Source: Euborellia annulipes
Taxonomy: Eukaryota > Arthropoda > Insecta > Dermaptera > Anisolabididae
Direction of reading: 5' to 3'
DNA length: 64,000 bases
NCBI GenBank assembly: GCA_023213315.1
Contig: JAKCPI010000352.1
Coordinates: forward strand, 1 to 64,000
The notes beneath the pieces are model-generated. The model searched no databases. It had not been told where the DNA came from and worked only from the letters and a program-made list of their open reading frames with translations. Each line of letters opens with the position of its first letter. Position 1 is the stretch's first letter. The translations under genes were made by a program, and so were the position numbers. Positions 42,901 through 52,966 of the stretch are shown here, piece by piece.

Positions 42901-43380
42901 TTATTTTAATACTGGTGAATGAAGATGAATAAACAAGTCTTCTTTTTTTTTATTTCTTTCTCTAATAAATTAAGAGATTCACTGATGATCTCTGGAATTT
43001 GTATTTATTTATTTATTTCGCTCCTCCCGGATGATGTTTTTCCTTTTCCCTCTCTCTCTCTCTCTATTTCTTCCCTTTAATCCGGTAATATTAAATTGTA
43101 GCCACTTGTGTTCAATTAATTGCTGGTGTCGTGACCGATCGATGTGAGTTGAGACCCCGGCGGAATGACCGACCTGCTAAACCTGTTATTCAATTTGTAT
43201 TCGAAATAAAAAGTCATATTCCCCTTTTATATGGACGTGTTACTTTCAACTTGAAGTTATTTTTCTCTCTCTCTCTCTCTCTTCTCTTCACTTCCTTTGC
43301 ATTCTATTCAATAATAATAAAAAAATTTCGTTATTGTAATTTATTTCACGTTACAGAAATGTAGATAACGATTTCAATAA
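42901..43380. other. AT-rich spacer with CT microsatellites
   Basis: (CT)n at about 43051-43064 and 43262-43284. No gene recognised. Confidence 0.35.
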
Positions 43381-43383
43381 CAA

Positions 43384-43660
43384 GATTTTTTTTTTTTTTT
43401 TATAAAAACATTCACACTTTTTTCCCTCTCACCCACCCCCCCCCCCCCCCTCCCACCCCCTTTTCTGGGCAATTTGGCCTATAAAAATTTTGGAGAAAAC
43501 CTTTTTTTTTTATTTTCTTTTTTTTGGGGGGGGGTTTTTTTTTTAACCCTCCTGGTATCAAATGGTAAAATAAAATCATCGGGCTGCGGGGCCGGGGCCG
43601 GGGCGTGGGGTGGGGGGGGGGGGGGACCCCCCCCGCCGGGGGGAAAAAAAAGAAAGGTAA
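43384..43660 (-). repeat. SINE C copy, heavily homopolymer-corrupted
   Basis: Recognisable pieces (AACATTCACACTTTTTTCC, GGCAATTTGGCCTATAAAA, TCAAATGGTAAAATAAAATC, ATCGGGCTGC) are in the family order, but C and G runs replace normal sequence at 43435-43455 and 43590-43640. Either decay or base-calling/assembly error. Confidence 0.5.
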
Positions 43661-43699
43661 AAAAAATAACGTGAAAGAATAAATAAAAATCTTGTTGAA

Positions 43700-43925
43700 T
43701 TATACCAATTTTTAATTTGTGAGATTTAATTATTTTATTATTATAATTAATTGGCTTTATTAAGATTTCATAATTCCAGAAAGAACAAATGGGAAAATTA
43801 TTAATTTCAGAGTTTTTTGAGCATCCCCATGTGGGGATTTGAGGACCTGAGTTTCTGCTACTTTGGGAAATTTCAACGGGAAGTTGATAAAACAGAGACA
43901 GACAGACAACAATTATTTAGGTACG
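43700..43925 (-). repeat. Family D copy
   Basis: TTTGTGAGATTTAATTATTT, TGAGCATCCCCATGTGGGG, AATTTCAACGGGAAGTTG and ACAGAGACAGACAGACAAC in family order. Confidence 0.55.
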
Positions 43926-43969
43926 TATATAGATATTAATGTTCAACAAATGACTTAACAAGTCACAAG

Positions 43970-44330
43970 TCATTTTGTGGGAGGATTTAATATGCTGGTA
44001 CATCAAGTCAAGACAGAATAGAAGCTTTTTCTCGGGCATTATTATGTATTATATACATATATTATTTCGGAGTATCCATCTATCTATCCGTCCTCCGAAA
44101 TAAAATTTTGCACTCTTATAGAAGAAGAATCTGGATTAATAAGAATCCAGACAATCCAAGGCTATATAAGACCGCTTGATTGCATGGACTCTTGTTCTTC
44201 ATTCTCGTTAGTCACTTGTATGTATAATTCACGTTACTGGTTATAATTTTCACCTTACGGAGTTGTATTAAATCAATTACTATTCATTTCATTATATGTA
44301 CTTTGTTAGTTGTAAAAGTTGAATAAATAA
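43970..44330 (+). other. Possible solo LTR (weak)
   Basis: TGTGGGAGGATTTAATATGC near 43974, a TATATAAGA at 44164 followed 40-50 bases later by TTCATTCTCGTTAGTCACTT, and AATAAATAACGG near 44322 resemble the promoter and poly-A region of a Gypsy LTR. No duplication or second LTR was found, so this is tentative. Confidence 0.25.
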
Positions 44331-44334
44331 CGGT

Positions 44335-44500
44335 TCCCAAATTCCCAAATGGGGAGGTACAAAAAAGTTTCTGAAAATCTATAATTTTCTCATTGGAAAA
44401 CATTGGGTGCTATTATGGAAAATTAAAGTCAATTAATTAGTAAAAAATTAAATAATTAAATCTCAAAAATAAAAAAATATTAGAAATTATTATAAATATT
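44335..44500 (+). repeat. Family D copy, partial
   Basis: Native orientation: CAAATTCCCAAATGGGGAGG, TTTTCTCATTGGAAAACATT, AAAATTAAAGTCAATTAATT, then AT-rich sequence, ending near the GACGCCCGCCTTCGGCTTC block at 44517. Confidence 0.5.
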
Positions 44501-44568
44501 AATTAAACTAGCCGCGACGCCCGCCTTCGGCTTCATCCCTCCGCCAGCTTCTTAATTATGAAAAGATT

Positions 44569-44833
44569 ATTATTTTTTTTTTTTTTAACACTCACACTTT
44601 TTTCTCATTCACACTCACATTCACACACAAATTCACACAGTCTTTTCGGCAACTTAGGCCATTTAAGGTTTTTAACGATACTCGTTTGTTTAATATATCT
44701 ATTGGGGGTCCAGGCATTTCTATTTTTGGTATGCAAATGCCTTAAATAAAATCATCGGACTGCCTGGGGTCCGAACCCGCGACTTTTGGTATAGGAGGTT
44801 AGCACGCTAACCCCTACACCAAGCCCCGAGAGC
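44569..44833 (-). repeat. tRNA-derived SINE C, near full length
   Basis: Minus strand: CTCGGGGCTTGGTGTAGGGG, GCGGGTTCGGACCCC, CAGTCCGATGATTTTATTTA, a shortened core, ATAGATATATTAAACAAACG, tail block, GTGTGTGAATGTGAGTG and poly-A (T run on plus at 44570-44586). AAGATTATTATT/AAAATTATTATT at the two ends may be its duplication. Confidence 0.8.
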
Positions 44834-44844
44834 AAAAATTATTA

Positions 44845-45112
44845 TTACTACTGCTTGAGGATTTGTTTACATTCATAGAATACACAACTGCAAAGAATAC
44901 TAAATTATTTTTCTATACATTTCATATGGAAGAAATCCCAACTTTAGGAATTAATAACTCAAAAAGATTTAAGAATTTCGGGATCCGAGTATTTTTCCGG
45001 GACTCTTACCAACGTCCTCTAAAAGACTGCAAAATTTCGTTTCAAAATTTCAACGGAAAGTTGGTCAAACAGCGTGACAGACGGACGGACATTCCGCTAT
45101 TATTATATATAG
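44845..45112 (-). repeat. Family D copy, well preserved
   Basis: CTGCTTGAGGATTTGTTTAC, ATAACTCAAAAAG, TTCGGGATCCGAGTATTTTT, AAATTTCGTTTCAAAATTTC, GGAAAGTTGGTCAAACAGC and CGGACGGACATTCCGC, ending in ATTATATATAG. Useful for defining the family. Confidence 0.65.
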
Positions 45113-45977
45113 ATTTTTTTGAGATGGGAATATAGTTGGAATCGGCTCAATTGTTCGCCAATTGGCGATCAGCCCATTTTTTAATGAAATAGAGAGATGA
45201 AAAGCCCCCTGCACTCCAAAAATGGGATTTGGATTGATGCATGCACGGTGCACCAGAAATAAAAACATATGGATTTCCTTGTAGTTATTAATAAACCAAA
45301 TATGTATTTTTATTATTAATTACCTTAAACGAGTTGTCACAAAAATTGCGGCACTTGATTAAGCTGAAGGGAGGGGGGGGGGTGTCAGGCGAAGGCGGGC
45401 GAAGTTATATAAAATAATTCTTTTATTTCATTCATTGGAACAAACTTTGACTTTTAATTTTTGATTGACACAAATCCTTATTTCACCCCTTATTACACCA
45501 CCACCAAACCAATTTAACAAATCTCTTGTTTCTAACAGAAACATTGTCAATAAATATTTAACAAAATTGTCTTTGTTTTTTGTTCTCATTCAAAAAAAAA
45601 AAAAAATGACACAAATATTTTATTATTATCTCATCGATTGTTATTGTATAATCGCTTTTAATATTCATTCATTCAGAGACTTTAAATCTATTTTCGATTT
45701 CTATTATGAATTTGTCTCGCTATTATCTCTCTATCCCAATTGATGTTCGAGTTATTTTATCTTTTTTTTTTTTTTTTGTTCACTCGCAAACATTCCATTT
45801 GAAATAAGATAAACAATTATTATGATATAATAATCTTATTTAAGGTGTGAGACTGGCATGTGTGTGTGTGTGTGTGACACTCGGCCTTGTGGATTAATAT
45901 GAAGGTCCTTCTGCTAGCCTCGGACCTTTTGCGTGTTAATCTGGATTGTATTTTATTTTGTCATAGGGAGGTTAAGA
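45113..45977. other. Unassigned AT-rich sequence
   Basis: G run near 45373-45382, (GT)n at 45859-45874. No gene recognised. Confidence 0.35.
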
Positions 45978-46546
45978 ACGAAAAAAAAATCTGGAGTGAC
46001 TGGTCGCACAACCTTCGGTAATTGAAAGTTGTGTTCTGTGCTTATCACACCAGCTTTTTTGTGTCGACATATGTTTTGTTTCCGCTGATATACCTTAGAA
46101 TTCAAGATGTGAAATTTATAAACATGGGAAGATATTTAAATTTAGTTACTATGGAAACCATTTCTTTTAGCTTTCCTAGTACAGGAGTAAAGTGATCTTC
46201 AGAAGATTTCAATGGCAAAATGAGAATATACATTTTAAAGAGCATCTAAAAAATAATTGATTTTTGAATTTTAATCAAAAGAATTGGAGCGAATTTTGAG
46301 AAAATCGAAAAAAAAAAAAAAAAACGGAAAAGTGCATCAGTAAAGTACTAGTACTCTTTGGCCGATTTTGTTCAAAAGCTTCGTGTCACGCCTCAGGGGT
46401 GTGCCTTACTTAAATATAAAATTTCAACCTCCTAGCATCTTTTTGTTCTTGAGTGATTTTATCAATGAAGTCAGTGGCTGTTTTTCTATAGACAGGAAAA
46501 CGAGAAGGTGCAGCCAAAAAACAAAGCCTCCGATTTAATAGAATTT

Positions 46547-46592
46547 AATGAGACGTTTCGGGTGAATATTATTTACCCATCGTCAGTCCTTC
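46547..46592 (-). ncRNA. Hammerhead-ribozyme-like motif 12 (left arm)
   Basis: Minus strand CTGACGA at 46586-46580, extra T, helix II GGGT/ACCC with an 11-base loop, GAAAC, GTC. Helix I: AG/CT, one G-A mismatch, AA/TT. Confidence 0.5.
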
Positions 46593-46746
46593 AATTCAAT
46601 TGTTAAAAGTCCCGGAGTTGGTCAATACATGTAAATGTATGTATCATATGTCCTGGCGATATGGGCCATCGTATTTATTTAGTGAGAATGATCATTCTGT
46701 GTCATATATTGCCCTATTGACAAACTCCGGGAGTTTTAACAATTTT

Positions 46747-46792
46747 GAAGGACTGAAGATGGGTAAATAAAATTCACCCGAAACGTCTCATT
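46747..46792 (+). ncRNA. Hammerhead-ribozyme-like motif 13 (right arm)
   Basis: CTGAAGA at 46753-46759, extra T, GGGT (46761-46764) with ACCC (46776-46779), GAAAC 46780-46784, GTC 46785-46787. Helix I as in motif 12. Confidence 0.5.
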
Positions 46793-47006
46793 AAATTGTA
46801 TCAAATAGGAGGCTTTTGTTTGTTGGCTGCACCTGCTCCTTCTCCTGTCTTGAGATATTTTGTTCGCAGACAGACAGACCATTTTGCGAAAACCACTTTT
46901 TTGGACTTAGGGAACCTCAAAACATGTAGGCTATATCCATTAAAATATCGACATCCAATTTTTGATATGAATCCAATACTTTCTCTCTCTCTCTCTATAT
47001 ATATAT

Positions 47007-47376
47007 TAGGAACCGACCGAATATTCGGTTTCGGTTACGGTTTCGGCCAGTTTCGGCCAAAAATCATGGTTTCGGCCGTAGTTTCGGTTTCTTTCGGCCG
47101 GCCGAAACCAGAGTCTGAAAAAAAATGGGATGAGACTCGCATGCAAAAAAAAAAAGGTCAAATAATTTGCACTTGAGGGAGAAAAAATTAGTCTCCCCTA
47201 AAAAAAGGTAAAATGATTTTCACGGGAGGGAAAAAAAATTCCAAAAAAAAAAAAAGGTAAAATGAAAAAAAAATTTTATAGGAAATACAAGTTTCGGTTT
47301 CGGTTACGGTTTCGGCCGAAACTAAGGTTGAGGCCGAATATTCGGTTTCGGTTGAAAATCTTGTTTCGGTCGGACC

Positions 47377-47379
<3 letters not shown>
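47007..47379. mobile_element. hAT-type MITE, TTTCGG-rich, copy 2
   Basis: Ends TAGGAACCGACCGAATATTC and GTTTCGGTCGGACCCTA; flanks ATATATAT on both sides fit an 8-bp duplication in the AT tract of family H. Opposite orientation to 22333-22742, with the same internal GAGACTCGCATGCAAAAAA block. Confidence 0.8.
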
Positions 47380-47414
<35 letters not shown>

Positions 47415-47442
47415 AGAGAAAGTAAAGCTTTAAATAATTGTG

Positions 47443-47645
47443 ACCCTCGGGGTTGGTGTAGTTGGTAGCGCGCCTGCCTTGTATACCAAGGTTCGAGGGT
47501 TCGGATCCCAGGCAGTCTGATGATTTTATTTAAGCCATTTGGATACCAAATGGCTTAAATAAGAATGCCTGGACCCCTAATATGTGTATATTATCAATAA
47601 CGGATTTCGTAAAAAGTCTTAAATGGCCTAATTTTCCGAAAAGAA
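47443..47645 (+). repeat. tRNA-derived SINE C
   Basis: CCTCGGGGTTGGTGTAGTTG, GAGGGTTCGGATCCC, core palindrome CCATTTGGATACCAAATGG with TTTAAG/CTTAAA arms, AATAACGGATTTCGTAAAAA, and truncation within the tail block. Confidence 0.8.
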
Positions 47646-47737
47646 GAATCGGAATCAATAATAAAAAACAAAATCGATTTGCTATGAACTTTTTTTTAGT
47701 AAATCAGCTCTCCCGCTGTATTTCCATGTTTTTTCGT

Positions 47738-48021
47738 ATTTTTTTTTTTTTTTTTTTTTTTTTAAACATTCACATCTTTTTTTCTCATTCACACTCACAC
47801 GCACACACACATTCATACAGTCTTTTCGGCAACTCAGGCCATATAAGACTTTTTACGATATCCGTTATTAATAAATATACATATATGGGGTCCAGGCATT
47901 CTTATTTAAGCCATTTGGTATCCAATTGGCTTAAATAAAATCATCGGACTGCCCGGGGTCCGAACCCGCGACGTTTGGTATATGAGGTTAGCACGCTAAC
48001 CTCTACGCCATGCCCCGAGGG
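47738..48021 (-). repeat. tRNA-derived SINE C, full length
   Basis: T run (47738-47763), CACTCACACGCACACACAC tract, tail block, AATAACGGATATCG on minus, intact core palindrome, B box GCGGGTTCGGACCCC and A box TGGCGTAGAGGTTAGCGTG. The best minus copy. Confidence 0.85.
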
Positions 48022-48345
48022 CTTTTTTTCGTGTTATTTAGGTTTTTTGGTTTTGCGTATCTACTAACAACACGAAATATAAACAGCTCTCCTGAAAAAT
48101 GATAGAAATTGAGATACGCCAACAGTTTTTTCGGAACAGTTTAAATTGCTGTATATTTTTTTTTAAATTCTTTCTTTCCTCCCAATCATAAACTTCCTGT
48201 AATCTTCAATTTAAAGAGTTGAATAATAAATAAATACATTATTAAAATGAGTAGATAATAAATTACTTAACACTTTCTTTTCTATTGAATAAGCACACAA
48301 AGCCTGGAATTATTTTATTATCTTATTATTATTATAATAATCACA

Positions 48346-48402
48346 ACACAAAAAATCTGGTGTGACACAGCACACAACTTTCTCCGACCTTGCGCAATTG
48401 AA
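48346..48402 (-). repeat. Family H copy 16, hairpin fragment
   Basis: AAAAAATCTGGTGTGACACA followed by GCACACAACTTTCTC and a decayed apex. The second arm is missing. Confidence 0.5.
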
Positions 48403-48735
48403 ATCAATAACTCCTATTTATTCCAATTGTCTCGGGTCCTAGTCAAACCCTTTCTAGTCGACAATTTTATTAGTTATCAATATATAAAAAAAAAAATATG
48501 TAATGATCTATCATTACCACACTCCTCTCTGAGCAGTTATCCATTATAGTAGAATCCCGATAATTCGAATCGTCACGGGATCGACGCTTTGGTACTAATA
48601 ATTATCGGGAGTAAAAATTAAAAAACGTATTAATGCGAAGAGTGAATTGTAGAAAGGAAAGAGAAAATGTAATAGAAGCTCTCTCAACCCCTCCCTCATT
48701 TCTTTTTCAGTGAAAAGATTACGAATGAACGAGAC

Positions 48736-49101
48736 CAGTAGCGTAGCCAGGATTTCTGCTTGGGGGGGGGGGGGGCCCAAGAAATTTTATGACCTCCCCT
48801 TCTCCAAGAAACTTAAACTGGAGAAATTTTTTTAGATAATATAATACTTATAAATAAAAAACAAATAAAAATTTTTTTTCTTGAAATAAAAAATAATTTT
48901 AATACAAAATTCATAAATATTCGAGATTTTTTCAATTATTTATAAGTTTTTTTTGTTAAGATTTTGAATTTATGAGAGTTAATAAAATATTTATTTAAAA
49001 AAAAAAATCATTTAGGGAAAACAATAGGTATTTTTTTGTTTTGGAGAAGGCTTTAGGGGGGGGGGGCCGGGCCCCCGGGCCCCCCCCCCGATACGCCACT
49101 G
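48736..49101. mobile_element. hAT-type MITE, CAGTAGCGTAG end
   Basis: Exact 8-bp duplication AACGAGAC (48728-48735, 49102-49109). Ends CAGTAGCGTAGCCAGG and CGATACGCCACTG. G and C runs lie just inside both ends. 366 bp. Confidence 0.85.
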
Positions 49102-49164
49102 AACGAGACCAACTTGTCTCTCTCCTAACCACTCTTGAAAACAGTACGAATTAACGAGCTTTTA

Positions 49165-49330
49165 TTATTATTATTATTTGAAATTCCTATTGAGATCCCC
49201 GTTTATTTACCCGAGGTGCTTAAGTGCACGAAGACACACCTCAAACCCAACCGGCCTCTGGCCGTAGCCATCTTCCACAGGACGGGATGTCACAGCACTC
49301 CCTCTCCTCGTAGAGTTAAGCTTTTTAACT
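49165..49330. repeat. Repeat F, short form
   Basis: GAAATTCCTATTGAGATCCC through CCAACCGGCCTCTGGCCGTA is followed directly by CTTCCACAGGACGGGATG, whereas 28450-28872 has about 200 extra bases between these blocks. Confidence 0.5.
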
Positions 49331-49439
49331 TGCACATACGAATTAGAAGACGATTCAAGTGACCTCAAGCATAAAAATAATACGAGGGGTTTGAAATGCA
49401 TTTTTTTTATACCAGTTATCGGGACTTTCTCTGAGAACC

Positions 49440-49655
49440 AGCATATTTGTAATATTAATCTATAATTAATTTGTTTTGATTTTTCTTAAGACGAGATAAA
49501 AATCAATGTTTTCCAATGAGTAAAATTCTAGATTTTCTTGAATTTTTTGAGCCCCCCAATTTGGAGATTTGGTGATCTATATAATGGAAAAAAATTTCAT
49601 TTCGGAAAGTTGGTCAAATAGAACGTGACAGACAGACGGACATTGGTGAGTTATA
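49440..49655 (-). repeat. Family D copy
   Basis: TGTTTTCCAATGAGTAAAAT, TGAGCCCCCCAATTTGGAG, GGAAAGTTGGTCAAATAGAA and CGTGACAGACAGACGGACAT, ending GAGTTATATATAA. Confidence 0.55.
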
Positions 49656-49859
49656 TATAAAAGAATTAGTACTATTAATTAATAAGTGAAAAAATAGATT
49701 ATTTTGATATTTCAAAGAAAAAAGAATCAATGCAAGTTTATTTCGATCAAAAATGGCATTTGGAATAGTTTCGACTTTTTTTTTTTTGCTCTTTCGGCTA
49801 CTGAGGCCATTTAGGAGTTTGACTATATTCCATATATTTTTAACTAGAGTATACCGATG

Positions 49860-49972
49860 GCTACCTAGCAACTGTCCACAAGATGGCAGTCACCCATCCG
49901 AGGTTTCGCCGAGCTTGTTATCGCTTAACCACAACAATTGTAAGGATTGTTGCTCTTCTCCGTTCTCAGGCC
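49860..49972 (-). repeat. 5S rRNA-like repeat, copy 2
   Basis: Minus strand GGTTAAGCG (A-box-like) and CTCGGATGGGTGACTGCC (close to the 5S C-box CTTGGATGGGTGACCGCC), separated by 21 bases. The upstream half does not match 5S. Fits a 5S-derived SINE rather than a gene. Confidence 0.45.
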
Positions 49973-50428
49973 CCGGGCTACATTTAATTATTATATATAT
50001 ATTTCTGCACATTAATAAACTTTGTAAATTCTTTTACCAAACAACTCCCACCAGTTGTAATAATTGACAACTACTCAGTGATTGTATAACTAATAAACTT
50101 GTCGACCAGGTCTTGAAGAAGAGGTCTAACTAGAAACTGAAATATCGACGAGCAAACTGGAATAAGCATATTGTGTGTTTATTAAAGTTTTTGTGGTTTG
50201 AATTATTATTATTGGGAGAATTTTTGATTATAGGCCACATTTTGTTATTAATTATTTTTTAAAAATATAAATACTGTACAACGTTTCGACTGCTTATTCT
50301 GCAGCCTTTATCAAGTTCTGTGCACTTGCTCCGACAGTCAGAGATTGATTATTGTATTATATATTAATATATAATTTTGGAATGATTTAATAATAATATT
50401 TTATACCATCTAAGTTAAAATCAAATTC
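49973..50428. other. Unassigned, with degenerate ribozyme-like end
   Basis: At 50283-50306 the minus strand reads GGCTGC-AGAATAA-GCAGTC then GAAACGTTGTACAG, a good hairpin and GAAAC, but the core is TTGATAA instead of CTGATGA. The same end (GTCGAAACGTTGTACAGTAT) occurs in forms at 33541, 33668, 51737 and 55896, so it is a distinct, decayed subfamily. Confidence 0.4.
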
Positions 50429-50429
50429 A

Positions 50430-51084
50430 AAAAATCTGGTGTGACTGGCGCACAGCACACAACTTTCTCTTACCTTCGGTAATCGAAAGTTATGTTCTGT
50501 GCTTGTCACACCAGATTTTTTGTGTCGACATGTATTTAGTTTCCGACAGTAGGGTACAATTGAATTCAAGATGTAAAATTTATAAGTATGGGAAAATATT
50601 TATATTTTGTTACCATGGCAACCATTTCTCGTATCTTCCCTATGAAATACAAGAGTAAAGTAGTCTTCAGAAGATTTCAATTGCAAAATGAGAATATACA
50701 TTTTAAAGAGAATCTAAAAAATAATTGATTTTTGAATTTAAAAAAAATCGTTGGAGCAAATTTTGAGAAAATCGAAAAAAACTGAAAATGTACATCAGTA
50801 AAGTACTAGTACTCTTTGGCCGATTTTGATTAAAAGCTTATTTTTCCGGTCCCGGGGGGTGTTTAACTTAAATATAAAATTTCAACCTCATAGCTCAATT
50901 CCTTCATGCTTAAAAATTGAACACCCACCCACCCACCCACCCACAGACAGACCATGTCGTGAAAACCACTTTTTGGATTCAGGGGACCTCAAAACGTGAA
51001 GATCCATCAAAATCTCGACATCGAATTTTTGACATGGAAACCAATACTTTCTCTCTATATATATATTACATATATACATAGGTA
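50430..51084 (-). repeat. Family H copy 17, near complete
   Basis: Hairpin 50432-50522, body, microsatellite CACCCACCCACCCACCCACA at about 50922, and end near TATACATAGGTAGAG. Nearly identical to copy 12. Followed directly by copy 18. Confidence 0.85.
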
Positions 51085-51527
51085 GAGAGTACAGGAGTAA
51101 AGTGATCTTCAGAAGATTTCAATGGCAAAATGAGAATATACATTTTAAAGAGCATCTAAAAAATAATTGATTTTTGAATTTTAATCAAAATCGTTAGAGC
51201 GAATTTTGGAAAATCGAAAAAACTGAAAAAGTACATCAGTAAAGTACTAGTACTCTTTGGCCGATTTTGATTAAAAGCTTATTTTCACGGTCCCGGGGGT
51301 GTTTAACTTAAATATAAAATTTCAGCCTCATAGCTCAATTCCTTCATGCTTAAAATTGAACACACACAGACAGACAGACAGACCATGTCGCGAAAACCAC
51401 CTTTTTGGATTCAGTGGACCTCAAAACGTGAAGATCCATCAAAATCTCGACATCGAATTTTTGACATGAATCCAATACTTTCTCTCTATATATATATTAC
51501 ATATATACATAGGTAAGAGAAAGTAAA
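51085..51527 (-). repeat. Family H copy 18, tandem with copy 17
   Basis: Starts within the body (AGTACAGGAGTAAAGTGATC) and runs to the end GGTAAGAGAAAGT. A (CAGA)n tract lies at about 51367-51382. The junction with copy 17 falls in GTAGAG|AGTACAGG. Confidence 0.8.
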
Positions 51528-51529
51528 AA

Positions 51530-52458
51530 CTTATTGTAACATCATGCTTTTTATGTTAAACACTTGCTTTGTGACTAACTTCATGGGAATGAGTGAAAAT
51601 GGCGGGAAAATTTGTATCTAACTTCATAGGAATGCCTGCAGATGGCGCTGATGTCGTTGCATATAAAAAGGCACGTAACGGTCAATTTCACTTGAGTCGG
51701 AGCAAGTGCACAGTACTTGACGTGCGAAATAAGCAGTCGAAATGTTGTATAGTATTTATATTTTTAATAAATAATTAATAACAAAATGTGGTCTATAATT
51801 AAAAATTCCCCCAGTAATGAAATAAGCATATCCACACTTCTTTAGGAAATACATCAACCAGATAAAACCGATAAAATTGGCTCATATATAAATTTGTTTT
51901 ATTCCTTTCCAGTAATTGTAGAGATTTGTTGTAATTTGAAATTTGATTGAAATAAAAAAAAAAAAAAAAAAAAACTTCAATATCTAATCTTGTCAACAGG
52001 ACGTGTATGCAAAGATAAATTTGAAAAATGTTCATAGTAGATAGAATTACAAATTTATTTATATACTATCACGTATAATAATAGATTAGCTCGGATTCTG
52101 GCTAGTCGAGAGTCTCTCTTTGTGATAAATTTAGATAACAAAAAAAAAAAAGCGAGCAAGTGGTGTTGATAGTCTTCTATCTATCTGTTCTGTTCTGGTT
52201 TGTCCTTCTCTTATCAGAGTCACAGAAGAAGAATACTTGATTAGATTATGCATTGGCTAAGCAAAATGTGTACCAGTGTTTTCATCAAAACCTTGTATCA
52301 TTTGTTTTAATTCAATGGATGCGAACATATTCAGGAGATAAATGAATATTTAACAATTCGCTATTTTCTTTAATCACATGGCATGAAGATCCAAAGACCA
52401 AAATGTGTTCGTTTCTACATTTCAAAGACTATACAACCCACTAGTCCTGAACAAATTA
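51530..52458. other. Unassigned AT-rich sequence with A runs
   Basis: Includes the decayed GCAGTCGAAATGTTGTATAG end at about 51733. A run at 51955-51974. No gene. Confidence 0.35.
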
Positions 52459-52606
52459 AAAAATCTGGTGTGACTGTTCTTTTTTGGATTCAGGGGACCT
52501 CAAAACGTGTATATCCATCAAAATCTCGACATCGAATTTTTGACATGAATCTAATGACTTTCTCTCTTCATATATTAACATATATAGAGGTAAGATAAAG
52601 TAGAAA
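52459..52606 (-). repeat. Family H copy 19, internally deleted
   Basis: AAAAATCTGGTGTGACTG is joined directly to TTTTTTGGATTCAGGGGACC and the normal end GAGGTAAGATAAAGT, removing about 600 bases between hairpin and end. Confidence 0.7.
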
Positions 52607-52768
52607 AAATGGTGAAATCTTTAGCTGAAAAATTATTCTTTCTAACCGTATATTCATCATAATTATACCTCTTATTAAGTCAGAGGAGTTATTCAAGTCG
52701 AAAAACTTTTTCGTGCATGATACCTGCCCGGCCACTATACACATATGTGTTGTAAGACGTTGTCACGT

Positions 52769-52847
52769 CAAGGGCGGATCCAGAAGTGTTTAACTCTCGG
52801 GGGGGGGGGAATTACCCCCTTTACCCCTCCCCCTGTATCCGCCCTTG
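52769..52847. mobile_element. Tiny hAT-type MITE, CAAGGGCGGATCC end
   Basis: 79 bp with duplication TGTCACGT/TGTTACGT (one mismatch). Ends CAAGGGCGGATCCAG and CTGTATCCGCCCTTG, with a G run and TTACCCC block inside. A relative starts at 63921. Confidence 0.7.
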
Positions 52848-52966
52848 TGTTACGTCAAAGCTGAAATGGAAAGATTATTTAAAATTTTTTGAAATTTGGC
52901 GTTAATAAAAATATTTTGACATTTTATTTGTCTTTGTTTTTTAAATTTATTATTTATTAAAATGAA

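Larger units (their letters stand above)
46455..46845. mobile_element. Penelope-like foldback, arms about 150 bp
   Basis: The left arm (GGTGCAGCCAAAAAACAAAG, CCTCCGATTTAATAG) and right arm (GGAGGCTTTTGTTTG, TTGGCTGCACC) are inverted repeats that continue inward through both ribozyme-like motifs to AACTCCGG near the centre. TCTTGAG is repeated at both borders. Confidence 0.7.
45983..47410 (-). repeat. Family H copy 15, split by two insertions
   Basis: Shortened hairpin at 45985-46060, body to TTTTTGTTCTTGAG (about 46454), then the foldback 46455-46845, then GAGATATTTTG and the rest to ATACTTTCTCTCTC, then the hAT MITE at 47007-47379, and finally TGTAAGAGAAAGT. TCTTGAG lies on both sides of the foldback. 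Confidence 0.8.

Noticed and set aside
43970..44330. Confident LTR retrotransposon
   Set aside because: TATA-like and poly-A-like signals are present, but no target duplication, primer-binding site or second LTR was found; kept only as a weak feature.
50119..50160. CTTGAAGAAGAGG ... CTGAAATATCGACG as a ribozyme motif
   Set aside because: Core shifted and only two possible helix II pairs; too weak to list.
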